Part shown: one piece after another, positions 49,667-59,629 of the stretch
How positions within the stretch are numbered: the first letter of the stretch is position 1
Layout of the letters: each line of letters begins with the position of its first letter
NCBI RefSeq assembly: GCF_900107975.1
Contig: NZ_FNVF01000022.1
Coordinates: forward strand, 1-59,706
Reading direction: 5' to 3'
Origin: Paenibacillus sp. UNC499MF
Lineage (GTDB): Bacteria; Bacillota; Bacilli; Paenibacillales; NBRC-103111
Length of the DNA stretch: 59,706 nt
Notes under the pieces: generated by a model
Told to the model about the DNA's origin: nothing
What the model saw: only the letters and a program-made list of their open reading frames with translations
Database searches by the model: none
Position numbers and translations under genes: made by a program

Positions 49667-50713
49667 TTATTGCGCTTTTTCCAAGAGCTTGGGCTTCGCG
49701 AAGATCATTCGTCCCGCTGACGTTTGAAGGACGCTGGTTACCATTACTTCAAGCAGGGAGCCGATAAAGTCTCGTCCGCCTTCCACGACAATCATGGTTC
49801 CGTCATCCAGATACGCTACTCCTTGCCCATGCTCTTTGCCGTCCTTGATGACCTGGACCAGAATCTCTTCGCCGGGAAGGACCACCGGTTTTACGGCATT
49901 CGCCAGATCGTTGATGTTCAGAACGGATACGCCCTGAAGCTCACAAACCTTGTTCAAGTTATAATCGTTGGTGATTACTTTGCCTTGAAGCACCTTCGCG
50001 AGCCGGATAAGCTTGCTGTCCACCTCGGAAATTTCTTCGAAGTCGCCTTCATAGATAAGAACTTTCACATCAAGTTCCTTCTGAATCTTATTTAAAATAT
50101 CCAATCCGCGCCTGCCGCGGTTACGCTTGAGCAAATCGGAGGAATCGGCGATATGCTGAAGCTCTTCAAGGACAAATTCCGGAATGACCAGCGTCCCCTC
50201 AATAAACCCGGTTTTGCAAATGTCCGCAATCCGTCCGTCTATGATCACGCTCGTATCGAGAATCTTATGCTCCTCCGGCATTTTTCCTTTGCCGCTTCCG
50301 CCGTCTTTCCGGCTGCTCAGAAGATCGGAGATTTCCTCGCTCTTGCCGTAGCCGATCCGGCCGCCCATGACGGCGAGAAGAACGGTAACCGTAGCGGCCA
50401 ACAGCACATGAACCCGTTCAAGCACCGGGAATACGAGCACCGCCGCAAGCAACCCCGCGATCATACCGAATGCCGCCGGAAGAAGATCGGAAGCGGGCAT
50501 TTGCGACAAGCTGTTTTCTCCGCGCTGCATCAGTCTTAAAATAAGGCCCATGCCTATCCATGACACGATAAACATCCCGACAAAGCCAGCTCCGGCCGCC
50601 GTGTAATCCGCAACCGCTCCACCGTTGATTCCCGATAATTGAATAATGGCATCACTCCACCCGTAACCGAGTGCACCACCTAAGACGGCAATAATCCATT
50701 GAATCCATTTCAT
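49667..50713 (-). CDS. yacL: membrane-anchored PIN-TRAM protein YacL
   Basis: A 348-residue protein. The N-terminal 120 or so residues hold four hydrophobic segments. The PIN nuclease-like domain begins KILDTSVIIDGRIADI, with the second acidic cluster in VDSKLIRLAKV and TNDYNLN. A C-terminal TRAM domain (residues about 290-348) contains GYVDDGTMIVVEGGRDF-like sequence. Same position as B. subtilis yacL, next to ispD. It may be a membrane-associated RNase; function is unproven. Confidence 0.93.
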   Translation of the reverse strand: MKWIQWIIAVLGGALGYGWSDAIIQLSGINGGAVADYTAAGAGFVGMFIVSWIGMGLILRLMQRGENSLSQMPASDLLPAAFGMIAGLLAAVLVFPVLERVHVLLAATVTVLLAVMGGRIGYGKSEEISDLLSSRKDGGSGKGKMPEEHKILDTSVIIDGRIADICKTGFIEGTLVIPEFVLEELQHIADSSDLLKRNRGRRGLDILNKIQKELDVKVLIYEGDFEEISEVDSKLIRLAKVLQGKVITNDYNLNKVCELQGVSVLNINDLANAVKPVVLPGEEILVQVIKDGKEHGQGVAYLDDGTMIVVEGGRDFIGSLLEVMVTSVLQTSAGRMIFAKPKLLEKAQ

Positions 50714-50813
50714 CTTACGGATTCACCTCCATCATCCAAAGTAAGAGGATTCCTTTCCCCTGTTACAAGTATGTTCCAAATGTTGGATGATTAAACACAC
50801 GGAAGGTGTCAGA

Positions 50814-50842
50814 TTGCCTCTCTATCCTAATTTCTATATAAT
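50814..50842 (+). promoter_or_regulatory. sigma-A promoter of the small plus-strand gene
   Basis: Plus strand: -35 TTGCCT (50814-50819), 17-bp spacer, -10 TATAAT (50837-50842). The gene at 50877 starts about 35 bp later. Confidence 0.72.
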
Positions 50843-50876
50843 GAGATGGAGACGAAACTAAAATGAGGTGCATGAG

Positions 50877-51272
50877 ATGAGTGCCCTGTCCCTGAAAGAT
50901 TTCCAGGAACAAGTTGGTGAACTGCTGCTTCGCCATCGCAGCCTGCTTGATGTATTGTCCAAATTTCAACAATCCAATGCCGGTGTGAACCGCTCTGTCA
51001 TCAAATCGATTACCGAATGCGGCTGTATTGAAGTCAATGCCAAGAAACAGGAGTACTCTCCTGAAATGACATTGGATCAAGCTAAAATCGAGCTGCAAAC
51101 CCATTTGGAAGGCAAGCTGTGCGAACATTGCATGGAAGCTATTTCCACTGAAATCGGGAAGCACCTTTTTTATCTTTCCGCTCTGAGCAACCTTCTTGAT
51201 GTAAACTTGGAAAAAGTACTTGAAGACGAATCGAAAAAATGCTCGACACTCGGATTTTTCAATATGTCTTAG
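50877..51272 (+). CDS. small Cys-containing cytosolic protein of unknown function
   Basis: A 131-residue protein I recognise only as a recurrent gene beside yacL in Paenibacillus-like genomes; I do not assign a family with confidence. It is helical, beginning MSALSLKDFQEQVGELLLRH. Cys residues cluster at ECGCIEV, LCEHCMEAI and KKCS; a metal site is possible but the spacing does not match a zinc finger I know. The N-terminal helix layout resembles MazG-like pyrophosphohydrolases, without the expected EExxE metal motif. ATG 50877 has GAGGTG 6 nt upstream. It has its own promoter and terminator and is convergent with pssA. Confidence 0.75.
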   Translation: MSALSLKDFQEQVGELLLRHRSLLDVLSKFQQSNAGVNRSVIKSITECGCIEVNAKKQEYSPEMTLDQAKIELQTHLEGKLCEHCMEAISTEIGKHLFYLSALSNLLDVNLEKVLEDESKKCSTLGFFNMS

Positions 51273-51279
51273 ATAGAAG

Positions 51280-51332
51280 AAAAAAAGCATGTATTCTCCT
51301 CCGCAGCCCGGATGAAAATAGATGCTTTTTTT
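51280..51332. terminator. terminator after the small plus-strand gene
   Basis: AAAAAAAGCAT (51280-51290) and ATGCTTTTTTT (51322-51332) form an 11-bp stem with a 31-nt loop, closing 8 bp after the stop codon. The A- and T-runs let it work in both directions between the convergent genes. Confidence 0.7.
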
Positions 51333-51357
51333 GTACACCACAGTATCGGTTCGCGGC

Positions 51358-51388
51358 AAAAAAAGAAACAGGAAGCTTAGGCTCCCTG
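51358..51388 (-). terminator. intrinsic terminator after pssA
   Basis: On the minus strand CAGGGAGC and GCTTCCTG pair around CTAA, followed by TTTCTTTTTTT. It starts about 6 bp after the pssA stop codon. A T-run on the other side suggests it can also stop plus-strand transcripts. Confidence 0.85.
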
Positions 51389-51394
51389 CTCTTT

Positions 51395-52141
51395 TTATAG
51401 ATGAGTCTTAGAATTCGCCAGATCTTCGGTCGTTTCCAGGCTTTTGTGCTTTCTGCGGCGAAGAACGAAGAGGCGATCAACGTTTTTTTTTAAGCCATAG
51501 AGCGCATAGATCACAAGCGGTATGAAAATCATTTTGGAAATGAACGATGGTTTGCTGATACCGATAATAACGGCAATGATCACGATAATCGGTGTAATCC
51601 AGATAGCGGCTTTGGGAATGCCCGCTTTCTTGAAGTTCGGATACTTGACGTTGCTCACCATGAGATAGGAAAGCAGCACTGTGCTGACCAGCAGAACATA
51701 GACGTTCAGCTCGTTGTGGAACAATGCCAGCGTTGCAAGTATGCCGCCTGCCGCCGGAATAGGTAAGCCGATAAAGTAACCCGGTGTACCCGCCACCACA
51801 TTAAAACGTGCCAGACGAAGAGCGCCGCAAATCGGGAATATGGCCGTTACGACCCAGGCTGCCGCGGCAGGGCGGATATCGCCGAATGCGACAACGTACA
51901 TAATGAACGCCGGTGCTACACCGAAAGAAATGACATCCGACAACGAATCCAGCTCTTTGCCAAATTCACTCTGCGCATTGAGCGCACGAGCAACTCGTCC
52001 ATCCAGACCGTCGAGAAGCATAGCCACGATAACAAGCACGGCAGCCGTATCCGGTCTTTCGTTAAACACGAGAATAATGGCAAGAACGCCTAAAAACAGA
52101 TTCCCAACAGTAAACAAGCTAGGAAGCGATTTGGTTATCAT
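51395..52141 (-). CDS. pssA: CDP-diacylglycerol-serine O-phosphatidyltransferase
   Basis: Makes phosphatidylserine, the precursor of phosphatidylethanolamine. The 248-residue integral membrane protein carries the CDP-alcohol phosphotransferase signature DGLDGRVARALNAQSEFGKE followed by LDSLSD. About six to seven hydrophobic segments are visible. In B. subtilis pssA is elsewhere with psd; here it lies between disA and yacL, and no psd is beside it. It ends in a terminator. Confidence 0.94.
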   Translation of the reverse strand: MITKSLPSLFTVGNLFLGVLAIILVFNERPDTAAVLVIVAMLLDGLDGRVARALNAQSEFGKELDSLSDVISFGVAPAFIMYVVAFGDIRPAAAAWVVTAIFPICGALRLARFNVVAGTPGYFIGLPIPAAGGILATLALFHNELNVYVLLVSTVLLSYLMVSNVKYPNFKKAGIPKAAIWITPIIVIIAVIIGISKPSFISKMIFIPLVIYALYGLKKNVDRLFVLRRRKHKSLETTEDLANSKTHL

Positions 52142-52227
52142 ATTAGTTTAGTCCACCTCTAAATATACTGTACCCCATTAAAACAACGTGATCCAACCCA
52201 TATTTATACTTTATGATTGTATGCAAT

Positions 52228-53307
52228 TTAAATATGCCTGTCAATTAATACTTGCTCCTGAATTCTTCGCAGCCCTTCTTTGATCGCCCTTGCACGAACC
52301 TCACCGATTCCGTCTACCTCATCCAATTCTTCGATCGTCGCTACCGTGATATGAGGCAAATGACCGAATTTTTCCACCAGATTACTGATGATAATGGAAG
52401 GAAGCCGCGGAATTTTATTGAGCACCCGGAACCCTCTTGGAGAAACGAGTTCCTCCGATACGGCGTTGGTGTGCGGATAGCCGAGCAGCCGGATAATATG
52501 GTGCGGATCGAGCAGTTCTTCGGAAGAAAGGCGTTTGAGCCCCAGCAAAATATCTTTGATCTTCTCTTCGCTGAGTTCCCGGACATAATCCTTCAGAAGC
52601 AGACGCACTTCCAGTTCCGTATTGCCAACCAGTTCTTCGAGCTGCATGGAGATCAGGCGTCCTTCGGTTCCAAGCTCCGTAATGTATCTGTTGAGCTCAT
52701 TCTTGATACGCAGCACCATCTCCACCCGCTGAATGGCATTGGTGACGTCGTGCAGAGTCACAAGCTCTTCGAACTCGGAAGCACCCAGATTGATCAAGGA
52801 CTGATCCAGTTCCGTCTTGTACCGTTCCATCGTCTGGATCGCCTGATTCGCCTTGGTCAGAATAACCCCGATATCCTTGAGAGAATACCGCAGGTTTCCT
52901 TGATACAAGGTGATGATATTCCGTCTCTGAGAAATAGACACTACCAGTTTGTTCGTCTGCTTGGCAACCCGCTCGGCCGTACGGTGCCGGATCCCCGTCT
53001 CGGTCGATGGAATCGAAGAGTTCGGAATCAGTTGGGTGTTCGCATATAAAATTTTCTTGGCATCTTCGTTTAAAATGATGGCTCCGTCCATTTTGGCCAA
53101 TTCATACAAGTAGTTTGGCGTAAAATCGCAGTCGATGGAAAATCCGCCGTCCACGATTTCCATGACTTCCGGAGTGCATCCGACGACAATCAAGGCTCCC
53201 GTCTTGGCACGAAGCACGTTCTCGAGCCCATCGCGGAAAGGCGTACCCGGAGCGACCAGCTGGAGCAGTTGGCTCATGACGTCTCGTTTAGTTTCTTCTT
53301 TGCTCAT
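52228..53307 (-). CDS. disA: DNA integrity scanning protein DisA, diadenylate cyclase
   Basis: The 359-residue DisA scans DNA for lesions and makes c-di-AMP. The DAC domain (about residues 1-150) has the catalytic DGA in [12 protein letters not shown] and the RHR motif in [10 protein letters not shown] helical linker joins it to the C-terminal DNA-binding HhH domain with [20 protein letters not shown]. It follows radA by about 105 bp, as in Bacillus. Confidence 0.97.
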   Translation of the reverse strand: MSKEETKRDVMSQLLQLVAPGTPFRDGLENVLRAKTGALIVVGCTPEVMEIVDGGFSIDCDFTPNYLYELAKMDGAIILNEDAKKILYANTQLIPNSSIPSTETGIRHRTAERVAKQTNKLVVSISQRRNIITLYQGNLRYSLKDIGVILTKANQAIQTMERYKTELDQSLINLGASEFEELVTLHDVTNAIQRVEMVLRIKNELNRYITELGTEGRLISMQLEELVGNTELEVRLLLKDYVRELSEEKIKDILLGLKRLSSEELLDPHHIIRLLGYPHTNAVSEELVSPRGFRVLNKIPRLPSIIISNLVEKFGHLPHITVATIEELDEVDGIGEVRARAIKEGLRRIQEQVLIDRHI

Positions 53308-53412
53308 GTTAATCCTCCTGAAGCATTTCCGTTCTGTTAGCCGAGCGTCTTCACGCTAGCCTTGTTTTCAATAGATCCGTCTTGCACGGCCGGGCGAATC
53401 CGGCTGCATCGA

Positions 53413-54780
53413 TTAGTCCAGTGCCGCTTTCAAAGCCTCCGACACCGTGCTTACGCCGACCACTTCGATGCCCTTCGGAGGCGTCCAGCCTTTGAGGCTT
53501 TTTTCGGGCATGATAACGCGCCGGAAGCCGAGCTTCTGCGCTTCCTTGACCCGCTGGTCGATGCGCGATACGCCGCGGACCTCTCCCGTGAGCCCGATCT
53601 CACCGAACACGGCGTCGTAAGCCTGCGTCGGCTGTTCTTTAAAGCTGGAGGCGATGCTTATCGCCACGGCCAGATCGACAGCCGGCTCATCGAGCTTAAC
53701 TCCGCCGGCCACGTTCAAGTAAGCGTCCTGACTCTGAAGGAACAGGCCGACCCGTTTCTCCAAGACTGCCATAATGAGCGACAGCCGGTTATGGTCGATT
53801 CCCGTAGCCATTCTGCGCGGAGACGGGAAGTTGGTTGACGAGACGAGCGCCTGAATCTCAACCAGGACCGGTCTCGTTCCTTCCATGCTGGCGACGACTG
53901 TCGATCCGGCTACGCCAAGCGGGCGCTCGGACAGGAAAAGCTCCGACGGATTGCTCACTTCGGCCAGCCCGGTCTCACGCATTTCAAAGATACCGATCTC
54001 GTTCGTTGAACCGAACCGGTTTTTAACCGCACGCAGCACGCGGTAGGTGTGATGCCGTTCCCCTTCAAAATAAAGCACGCAGTCCACCATGTGCTCAAGC
54101 AGGCGCGGTCCTGCAATGGCGCCTTCTTTGGTTACATGGCCGACGAGAACCGTCGCTATATTCTTAAGCTTAGCTATGCGCATGAAATGGCTTGTGCATT
54201 CACGTACTTGGGAAACGGTTCCCGGGGCGGAGGATACGCTTGGATGGTAGACGGTCTGAATGGAATCGATGACCAGAAAATCCGGCTGGACTTCCTGAAT
54301 CGCCTCTTCCACCACTTCCATATTCGTTTCGCAGAGCACGTAGAGATTCGGCGAAACGGCGTCCAGACGGTCCGCGCGAAGTTTCGTCTGACGAATAGAT
54401 TCCTCGCCTGAGATGTATAGAACCTTCCGCCCCTCTTTGGTTAACGAGTGCGAGGTTTGCAGGAGCAGCGTTGATTTCCCTATGCCGGGATCTCCCCCGA
54501 CGAGAATGAGCGAACCGGGTACGAAGCCGCCGCCCAAAACGCGGTTGAGCTCTCCGTTGTCCGTAAGCACACGCTGCTCTACACTGCTTTCTATGTTTAT
54601 GATCGGAGTCGGTTTTTCTTTCGTCCGCAGAAAAGAAGAATTCATTCCCTGCGTTTTGACAACCGTCTCTACTTCTTCGGCAAAGCTGTTCCACGCTCCG
54701 CAGCCGGGACATTTGCCGAGCCACTTCGGGGTTTCATACCCGCACTGCTGGCAGATGAATTTCGTTTTTGTTTTACTCAT
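53413..54780 (-). CDS. radA: DNA repair protein RadA
   Basis: A 455-residue RadA/Sms helicase that helps branch migration in recombination. The N-terminal zinc finger is [19 protein letters not shown]; Walker A is [14 protein letters not shown]; the RadA-specific motif is [11 protein letters not shown]; a Lon-like C-terminal domain contains [16 protein letters not shown] 54780 (MSKTKTKF) was chosen over an in-frame upstream codon; GGGGA is 11 nt upstream. Its gap to clpC holds the clpC terminator. Confidence 0.96.
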   Translation of the reverse strand: MSKTKTKFICQQCGYETPKWLGKCPGCGAWNSFAEEVETVVKTQGMNSSFLRTKEKPTPIINIESSVEQRVLTDNGELNRVLGGGFVPGSLILVGGDPGIGKSTLLLQTSHSLTKEGRKVLYISGEESIRQTKLRADRLDAVSPNLYVLCETNMEVVEEAIQEVQPDFLVIDSIQTVYHPSVSSAPGTVSQVRECTSHFMRIAKLKNIATVLVGHVTKEGAIAGPRLLEHMVDCVLYFEGERHHTYRVLRAVKNRFGSTNEIGIFEMRETGLAEVSNPSELFLSERPLGVAGSTVVASMEGTRPVLVEIQALVSSTNFPSPRRMATGIDHNRLSLIMAVLEKRVGLFLQSQDAYLNVAGGVKLDEPAVDLAVAISIASSFKEQPTQAYDAVFGEIGLTGEVRGVSRIDQRVKEAQKLGFRRVIMPEKSLKGWTPPKGIEVVGVSTVSEALKAALD

Positions 54781-54879
54781 GGCGCGAAGTTCCCCTTCTC
54801 TTTCTACGCTTAAAACGGGCAAACCGTTCCAGCGTCATTCAAAGTTTACCATTTTTGCGAATGCTATGAAAGTACTTGG

Positions 54880-54926
54880 CAAAAGAAAAAGCATTTTGCG
54901 GTACAACTGCATACCGCAAAATGCTT
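54880..54926 (-). terminator. terminator of the ctsR-clpC operon
   Basis: AAGCATTTTGCGGT (54889-54902) and ACCGCAAAATGCTT (54913-54926) form a perfect 14-bp stem with a 10-nt loop, followed on the minus strand by TTTCTTTT. It starts 12 bp after the clpC stop. Confidence 0.93.
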
Positions 54927-54937
54927 GATTATATGGC

Positions 54938-57385
54938 TTACTTGGACTGCGTCATCGCTTCTTCGTTCCGAAGCACAACTAGTTCGCCGTCCTTTTCGTC
55001 TATAGTAAGGGAGTCGCCCTTGGAAATGCTTCCTTTGAGAAGCTCCTCGGACAGACGGTCCTCAATGTGTTTCTGGATCGCCCTGCGGAGCGGTCTTGCT
55101 CCGTAACTCGGATCAAAACCTTCCTTCGCCAGGAAGTTCTTCGCGTTATCGGTAAGGATAAAGTCGACTTCCTGTTCTTTCAGACGTTTGCGGAGCTCAT
55201 CGGCCATGAGGCTGACGATTTCAGCAATGTGCTTCTCGTCGAGAGAATGGAAGACGATAATCTCGTCGATCCGGTTCAGGAACTCCGGACGGAAGCTTTT
55301 CTTCAGCTCGTTCATTACTTTGTCCTTCATGTTGTTGTAATCTTTGCCGGAATCCTGGACAGCCGTAAAGCCGAGAGTCGAATTTTTCTTGATCGTATCG
55401 GCGCCCACATTGGACGTCATGATGATCAAAGTGTTGCGGAAGTCAACGGTACGGCCCTTGGAGTCTGTCAGGCGTCCGTCTTCCAGCACTTGCAGAAGGA
55501 TATTGAACACTTCCGGATGTGCTTTCTCGATTTCATCAAGCAGGACAACGGAGTAAGGCTTGCGGCGTACCTTTTCGGTCAATTGGCCGCCTTCTTCGTA
55601 GCCTACATATCCCGGAGGCGCTCCTACGAGACGGGACGTCGAGTGTTTCTCCATATATTCGGACATATCAATGCGGATAACGGCATTTTCGTCTCCGAAC
55701 AGGGATTCCGCCAAAGCGCGGGCAAGCTCGGTTTTACCTACACCGGTAGGACCCAGGAAGATAAAGGAGCCCATCGGACGCTTCGGATCTTTCAGACCCG
55801 CTCTTGCACGGCGGATTGCGCGGCTGACCGCTTTAACCGCTTCTTCCTGACCGATTACACGGTTGTGAAGAATATCTTCCATTTTAAGAAGACGTTCGGT
55901 TTCCTCTTCGGCCAATTTACGAACCGGAATTCCGGTCCAGCTCGCTACCACTTGGGCGATGTCGTCCGGAGTAACCTCCGTATCCATGCGTCCCTGTTTC
56001 TCTTTCCAATCGTTCTTCGTGCTGTCGAGTTCTTCGCGCAGCTTCTGCTCCGTATCACGCAGAGAAGCGGCTTTCTCGAACTCTTGGCTTTGAACAGCCG
56101 CGTCTTTCTCTTTGCGGATGTTTTCGAGCTTCTGTTCCAGCTCTTTCAAGCTAGGCGGTACCGTGTAAGAGTGAAGCCTTACTTTCGAGCTTGCTTCATC
56201 GATCAAGTCGATTGCCTTATCTGGCAGGAAACGGTCGGGAATATAACGATCCGACAGCTTAACGGCTTCCTCGATAGCTTCATCGGTAATTTTCACCCGG
56301 TGATGCGCTTCGTAGCGGTCACGCAGTCCGTGAAGGATTTGGATCGCTTCTTCCGGAGTCGGCTGATCCACCGTGATCGGTTGGAAACGGCGCTCCAGAG
56401 CGGCATCCTTCTCGATATATTTACGGTACTCATCCAACGTAGTGGCCCCGATGCACTGCAGTTCGCCGCGAGCCAAGGCCGGCTTCAGAATGTTGGAAGC
56501 ATCGATCGCGCCCTCTGCACCGCCGGCACCGATCAAAGTATGCAGCTCATCAATGAAGAGAATGATGTTCCCCGCCTGGCGGATTTCATCCATGATTTTC
56601 TTCAGACGGTCTTCAAATTCGCCGCGGTATTTAGTACCTGCCACGACGGAACCCATATCGAGCGTCATGACACGCTTATCTTTTAACGTTTCCGGAATTT
56701 CATTGTTAATGATCTTTTGAGCAAGGCCTTCGGCAATGGCCGTTTTACCTACACCAGGCTCCCCGATCAGAACCGGGTTGTTTTTGGTGCGGCGGCTGAG
56801 AACCTGAATTACACGCTCGATTTCTTTGGAACGTCCGATAACCGGATCCAGGTTGCCTTCTTTGGCGATAGCCGTCAGGTCTCTCGCGAGACTGTCCAGC
56901 GTAGGCGTGTTCACATTGTTTCCGCTGCCGTGATTGCTCGAAACAACTTCGCTGCTTCCGAGAAGCTGCAGAACTTGCTGGCGGGCTTTGTTCAAAGAAA
57001 TGCCCAGGTTGTTCAGCACGCGTGCCGCTACCCCTTCGCCCTCACGGATTAGACCGAGCAGGATATGCTCCGTGCCTACGTACGTATGGCCAAGCTTTCT
57101 GGCTTCGTCCATCGAAAGTTCAATGACCTTTTTGGCACGCGGTGTGTAAGCGATATTGGAGGGCTGCTCTTGTCCGCGGCCGATTAAAGATTCGACCTCA
57201 TCCTGAATTTTTTCAAGTCCGAGTCCGAGAGCCACCAGCGCTTTAGCCGCAATACCTTCGCCTTCGCGAATCAGGCCCAGCAGGATATGCTCTGTACCTA
57301 TATTGTTGTGACCCAGGCGTACTGCTTCTTCCTGTGCAAGGGAAAGAACTTTCTGTGCACGTTCCGTAAATCTTCCAAACATCAT
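54938..57385 (-). CDS. clpC: Hsp100 ATPase ClpC
   Basis: An 815-residue ATP-dependent unfoldase that partners with ClpP and degrades regulators such as CtsR. Two N-terminal ClpN repeats ([27 protein letters not shown] twice) are followed by AAA+ module 1 with Walker [15 protein letters not shown], a middle UVR/M-domain ([17 protein letters not shown]) that binds MecA or McsB, and AAA+ module 2 with [14 protein letters not shown]. The start ATG 57385 has GGAGGTG 6 nt upstream. Confidence 0.97.
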   Translation of the reverse strand: MMFGRFTERAQKVLSLAQEEAVRLGHNNIGTEHILLGLIREGEGIAAKALVALGLGLEKIQDEVESLIGRGQEQPSNIAYTPRAKKVIELSMDEARKLGHTYVGTEHILLGLIREGEGVAARVLNNLGISLNKARQQVLQLLGSSEVVSSNHGSGNNVNTPTLDSLARDLTAIAKEGNLDPVIGRSKEIERVIQVLSRRTKNNPVLIGEPGVGKTAIAEGLAQKIINNEIPETLKDKRVMTLDMGSVVAGTKYRGEFEDRLKKIMDEIRQAGNIILFIDELHTLIGAGGAEGAIDASNILKPALARGELQCIGATTLDEYRKYIEKDAALERRFQPITVDQPTPEEAIQILHGLRDRYEAHHRVKITDEAIEEAVKLSDRYIPDRFLPDKAIDLIDEASSKVRLHSYTVPPSLKELEQKLENIRKEKDAAVQSQEFEKAASLRDTEQKLREELDSTKNDWKEKQGRMDTEVTPDDIAQVVASWTGIPVRKLAEEETERLLKMEDILHNRVIGQEEAVKAVSRAIRRARAGLKDPKRPMGSFIFLGPTGVGKTELARALAESLFGDENAVIRIDMSEYMEKHSTSRLVGAPPGYVGYEEGGQLTEKVRRKPYSVVLLDEIEKAHPEVFNILLQVLEDGRLTDSKGRTVDFRNTLIIMTSNVGADTIKKNSTLGFTAVQDSGKDYNNMKDKVMNELKKSFRPEFLNRIDEIIVFHSLDEKHIAEIVSLMADELRKRLKEQEVDFILTDNAKNFLAKEGFDPSYGARPLRRAIQKHIEDRLSEELLKGSISKGDSLTIDEKDGELVVLRNEEAMTQSK

Positions 57386-57431
57386 ACTTAGCACCTCCAT
57401 TGTAATTTCGAACGAAAGTCGTATAGTACCA

Positions 57432-58496
57432 TTAAACGTTATGACACGGCTTGAATCTTTCCCGAATGATTTGGGCACGCCGGATATCCCGGTCGTCGGG
57501 AGATAGCAGTTCACCTGCTATTTGCTGCAAAAATCCCGGCTGTGTCATTACGAGAAGCTCATTCATGGTGTGTGCGGGAACTTCCCCCACTAAATTAAGA
57601 TCTATGCCAAGGCGGACATCGGATAACCGCTGTGCCGCTTCCTTGGAATCGATAATCGAAGCGTGAGTCAGAATTCCGTATGACCGCATGACACGGTCAG
57701 TTATACGTATTCTCGACTCCTGCATGAGTTGCCTTCTTGCGGCACGCTCGTGTTCGATAATCTGTTTGGCTACACTATATAGATTATCGATGATTTCATC
57801 TTCGGACTGGCCGAGCGTGATCTGATTGGAAATCTGAAACAAATTCCCTAACGCTTCACTACCTTCGCCATATAGGCCCCGGACTGTCAGGCCAACCTGT
57901 GAAACCGCCGATAAAATTCGGTTAATTTGCTGGGTCAAAACAAGAGCGGGAAGATGCATCATGACCGAAGCCCGTATACCGGTTCCCACATTCGTGGGAC
58001 AGCTGGTCAAGTAGCCGCGTCTTTCGTCAAAGCCGTAGTCGAGCTGGGATTCGAAAATATCGTCAATCTGGTTCGCCAAATCCCAGGCCTCTTTAATTTG
58101 GAATCCGGGACAAAGGCATTGAATCCGAATATGATCCTCTTCATTCACCATTATGCTGATAGATTCGTTGTCGTTAAGGATAACGGCTCCGTTCCGCGAT
58201 TCTGTTGCCAGATTAGGACTGATCAGATGCTTCTCTACCAGGATTCTCCGCTCCAGTTCATTCAGTTCCGAGAGCGGCACAAGCGTAAAGTCGCTAATCG
58301 TTTTTAAGTCTTCATTGCCCAGAACAGCTGAAACTTTCTCAAGCACTTCCGCGGACTGCTGGTTCGTGGCCAACATCGGAAACGGATAATTCTGCAGATT
58401 CCGTGCTATACGAATGCGGCTGCTGATCACGATATCCGAATCGGGACCGTCCCCTTTCATCCATTCGCTTAATGCTTCCTTGACAAAATGTCTCAA
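57432..58496 (-). CDS. mcsB: protein arginine kinase McsB
   Basis: A 354-residue arginine kinase that phosphorylates arginines to mark proteins for ClpC-ClpP. The phosphagen-kinase-like domain contains [29 protein letters not shown] and the C-terminal [13 protein letters not shown]. The reactive-site sequence includes CPTNVGTG. It requires McsA as activator, the next gene upstream. Confidence 0.96.
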   Translation of the reverse strand: MRHFVKEALSEWMKGDGPDSDIVISSRIRIARNLQNYPFPMLATNQQSAEVLEKVSAVLGNEDLKTISDFTLVPLSELNELERRILVEKHLISPNLATESRNGAVILNDNESISIMVNEEDHIRIQCLCPGFQIKEAWDLANQIDDIFESQLDYGFDERRGYLTSCPTNVGTGIRASVMMHLPALVLTQQINRILSAVSQVGLTVRGLYGEGSEALGNLFQISNQITLGQSEDEIIDNLYSVAKQIIEHERAARRQLMQESRIRITDRVMRSYGILTHASIIDSKEAAQRLSDVRLGIDLNLVGEVPAHTMNELLVMTQPGFLQQIAGELLSPDDRDIRRAQIIRERFKPCHNV

Positions 58497-58547
58497 AGAG
58501 GAACCCTCCTTTTCTCCAAATTCAAAGGTTTGAGGCGGGCGTCGAAG

Positions 58548-59066
58548 TTAACTGCTGCCGGCTGACTTCTTATCGAGGTCGCGAATACGGTCTCGCAGTT
58601 GAGCCGCTTTCTCGAATTCTTCCTGTTCGATGTGCGTCTGAAGTTCTTTCTTGAGTCGCTCTACCTCACGCTTCTGCTCGATCTCTTGTCCGGAGCGTTT
58701 CGGCACTTTGCCGACATGCTGCGTATTGCCGTGAACCCGCTTAAACAGGGGGTCCAGCTTATCTTGAAAGCTTTCATAACAGTGGCTGCAGCCGAAACGT
58801 CCCAGTTTGCTGAATTGTGAATACGTAAGTCCGCAGTGCTCGCACCTTATAGGACGAGCTTTGCTTGAAACAGTACCGGAGGAAGGATCGAAGTCGAGCA
58901 GACCCGAAAGCAGATTATGAATGGAGAAACCGCCCGGCGTACCGGGGATCAATTCTCCCTTCTCTTTGGCGCACGTTTCACAGAAGTGAAACTCTGTCTT
59001 CTCACCGTTTACAATTTTCGTAAAATGAAGCGTTGCGGGCCGTTTGCCGCATTCTTGACAAAGCAC
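58548..59066 (-). CDS. mcsA: McsB activator McsA (zinc and UVR domain)
   Basis: A 172-residue protein with two pairs of Cys ligands (CQECGKR with CETCAKEK, and CEHCGLTY with CSHCYESF) in a zinc-binding N-terminal region, followed by a UVR domain (THIEQEEFEKAAQLRDRIRD) that binds McsB or ClpC. It lies 12 bp after ctsR. Confidence 0.96.
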   Translation of the reverse strand: MLCQECGKRPATLHFTKIVNGEKTEFHFCETCAKEKGELIPGTPGGFSIHNLLSGLLDFDPSSGTVSSKARPIRCEHCGLTYSQFSKLGRFGCSHCYESFQDKLDPLFKRVHGNTQHVGKVPKRSGQEIEQKREVERLKKELQTHIEQEEFEKAAQLRDRIRDLDKKSAGSS

Positions 59067-59078
59067 GTCAACCCCTCC

Positions 59079-59540
59079 TTATTTGCTCAGTAAGGATATC
59101 AGCATCGCCTTCAAAATCCGGGCACGGACTTCATCCCGCAAAGGAAGCTTAAACTGAAGCACATCCCGCGATATTGCGGCTTTGATGATGGCAGCTTCCC
59201 TCAGACTGATCAACCGGCCCTCTTCCAGGCGGTAAATCAATCCTTCGGCAGACGCTTGATCTATACTTTCACGAATGGTAGTCATGATGGTGTCCAGCAA
59301 TGATCCGTAGGCGTTTAATTCGATCTTCTGAATCCGGATATAGCCTCCGCCTCCGCGCTTGCTTTCGACCACGTAGCCTTTTTCAAGGGTAAATCGTGTG
59401 CTGATGACATAATTAATCTGAGACGGCACACACTGGAATTGATCAGCTAGCTCGTTCCGTTGGATCTCTATGGACCCTTCGGGGCTTTGCTGCAGTATAT
59501 GCTTTAGATATTGCTCGATAATCTCGGAAACATTACGCAT
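59079..59540 (-). CDS. ctsR: class III heat-shock repressor CtsR
   Basis: A 153-residue repressor of clp genes. The winged helix-turn-helix region has RNELADQFQCVPSQINYVIS and the wing ESKRGGGGYIRIQK, whose Gly-rich turn is the thermosensor. The C-terminal domain mediates McsB-dependent inactivation. I chose ATG 59540 with GGGAGG 8 nt upstream over a preceding TTG. It is autoregulated through the operator at 59576-59592. Confidence 0.96.
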   Translation of the reverse strand: MRNVSEIIEQYLKHILQQSPEGSIEIQRNELADQFQCVPSQINYVISTRFTLEKGYVVESKRGGGGYIRIQKIELNAYGSLLDTIMTTIRESIDQASAEGLIYRLEEGRLISLREAAIIKAAISRDVLQFKLPLRDEVRARILKAMLISLLSK

Positions 59541-59575
59541 CAATTCAGCCTCCCGTTGTTGAGAAGTAAATTGAC

Positions 59576-59592
59576 TTTGACTTTCTTTGACC
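59576..59592 (-). promoter_or_regulatory. CtsR operator
   Basis: On the minus strand the sequence reads GGTCAAA-GAA-AGTCAAA, two heptads spaced by 3 nt, a close match to the CtsR consensus (A/GGTCAAANANA/GGTCAAA). It lies just downstream of the -10 box, so CtsR would block initiation of its own operon. Confidence 0.93.
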
Positions 59593-59600
59593 TTAACTCA

Positions 59601-59629
59601 ATTATAATCATTTCCATATTACTTTGCAA
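59601..59629 (-). promoter_or_regulatory. sigma-A promoter of ctsR-mcsA-mcsB-clpC
   Basis: Minus strand: -35 TTGCAA (59624-59629), 17-bp spacer, -10 TATAAT (59601-59606). No CIRCE element and no sigma-B-like promoter is visible up to the window end. Confidence 0.85.

Noticed and set aside
52142-52227. Promoter for pssA in the disA-pssA gap
   Set aside because: Candidate -35 and -10 pairs match at only three of six positions or have wrong spacing; I could not choose one.
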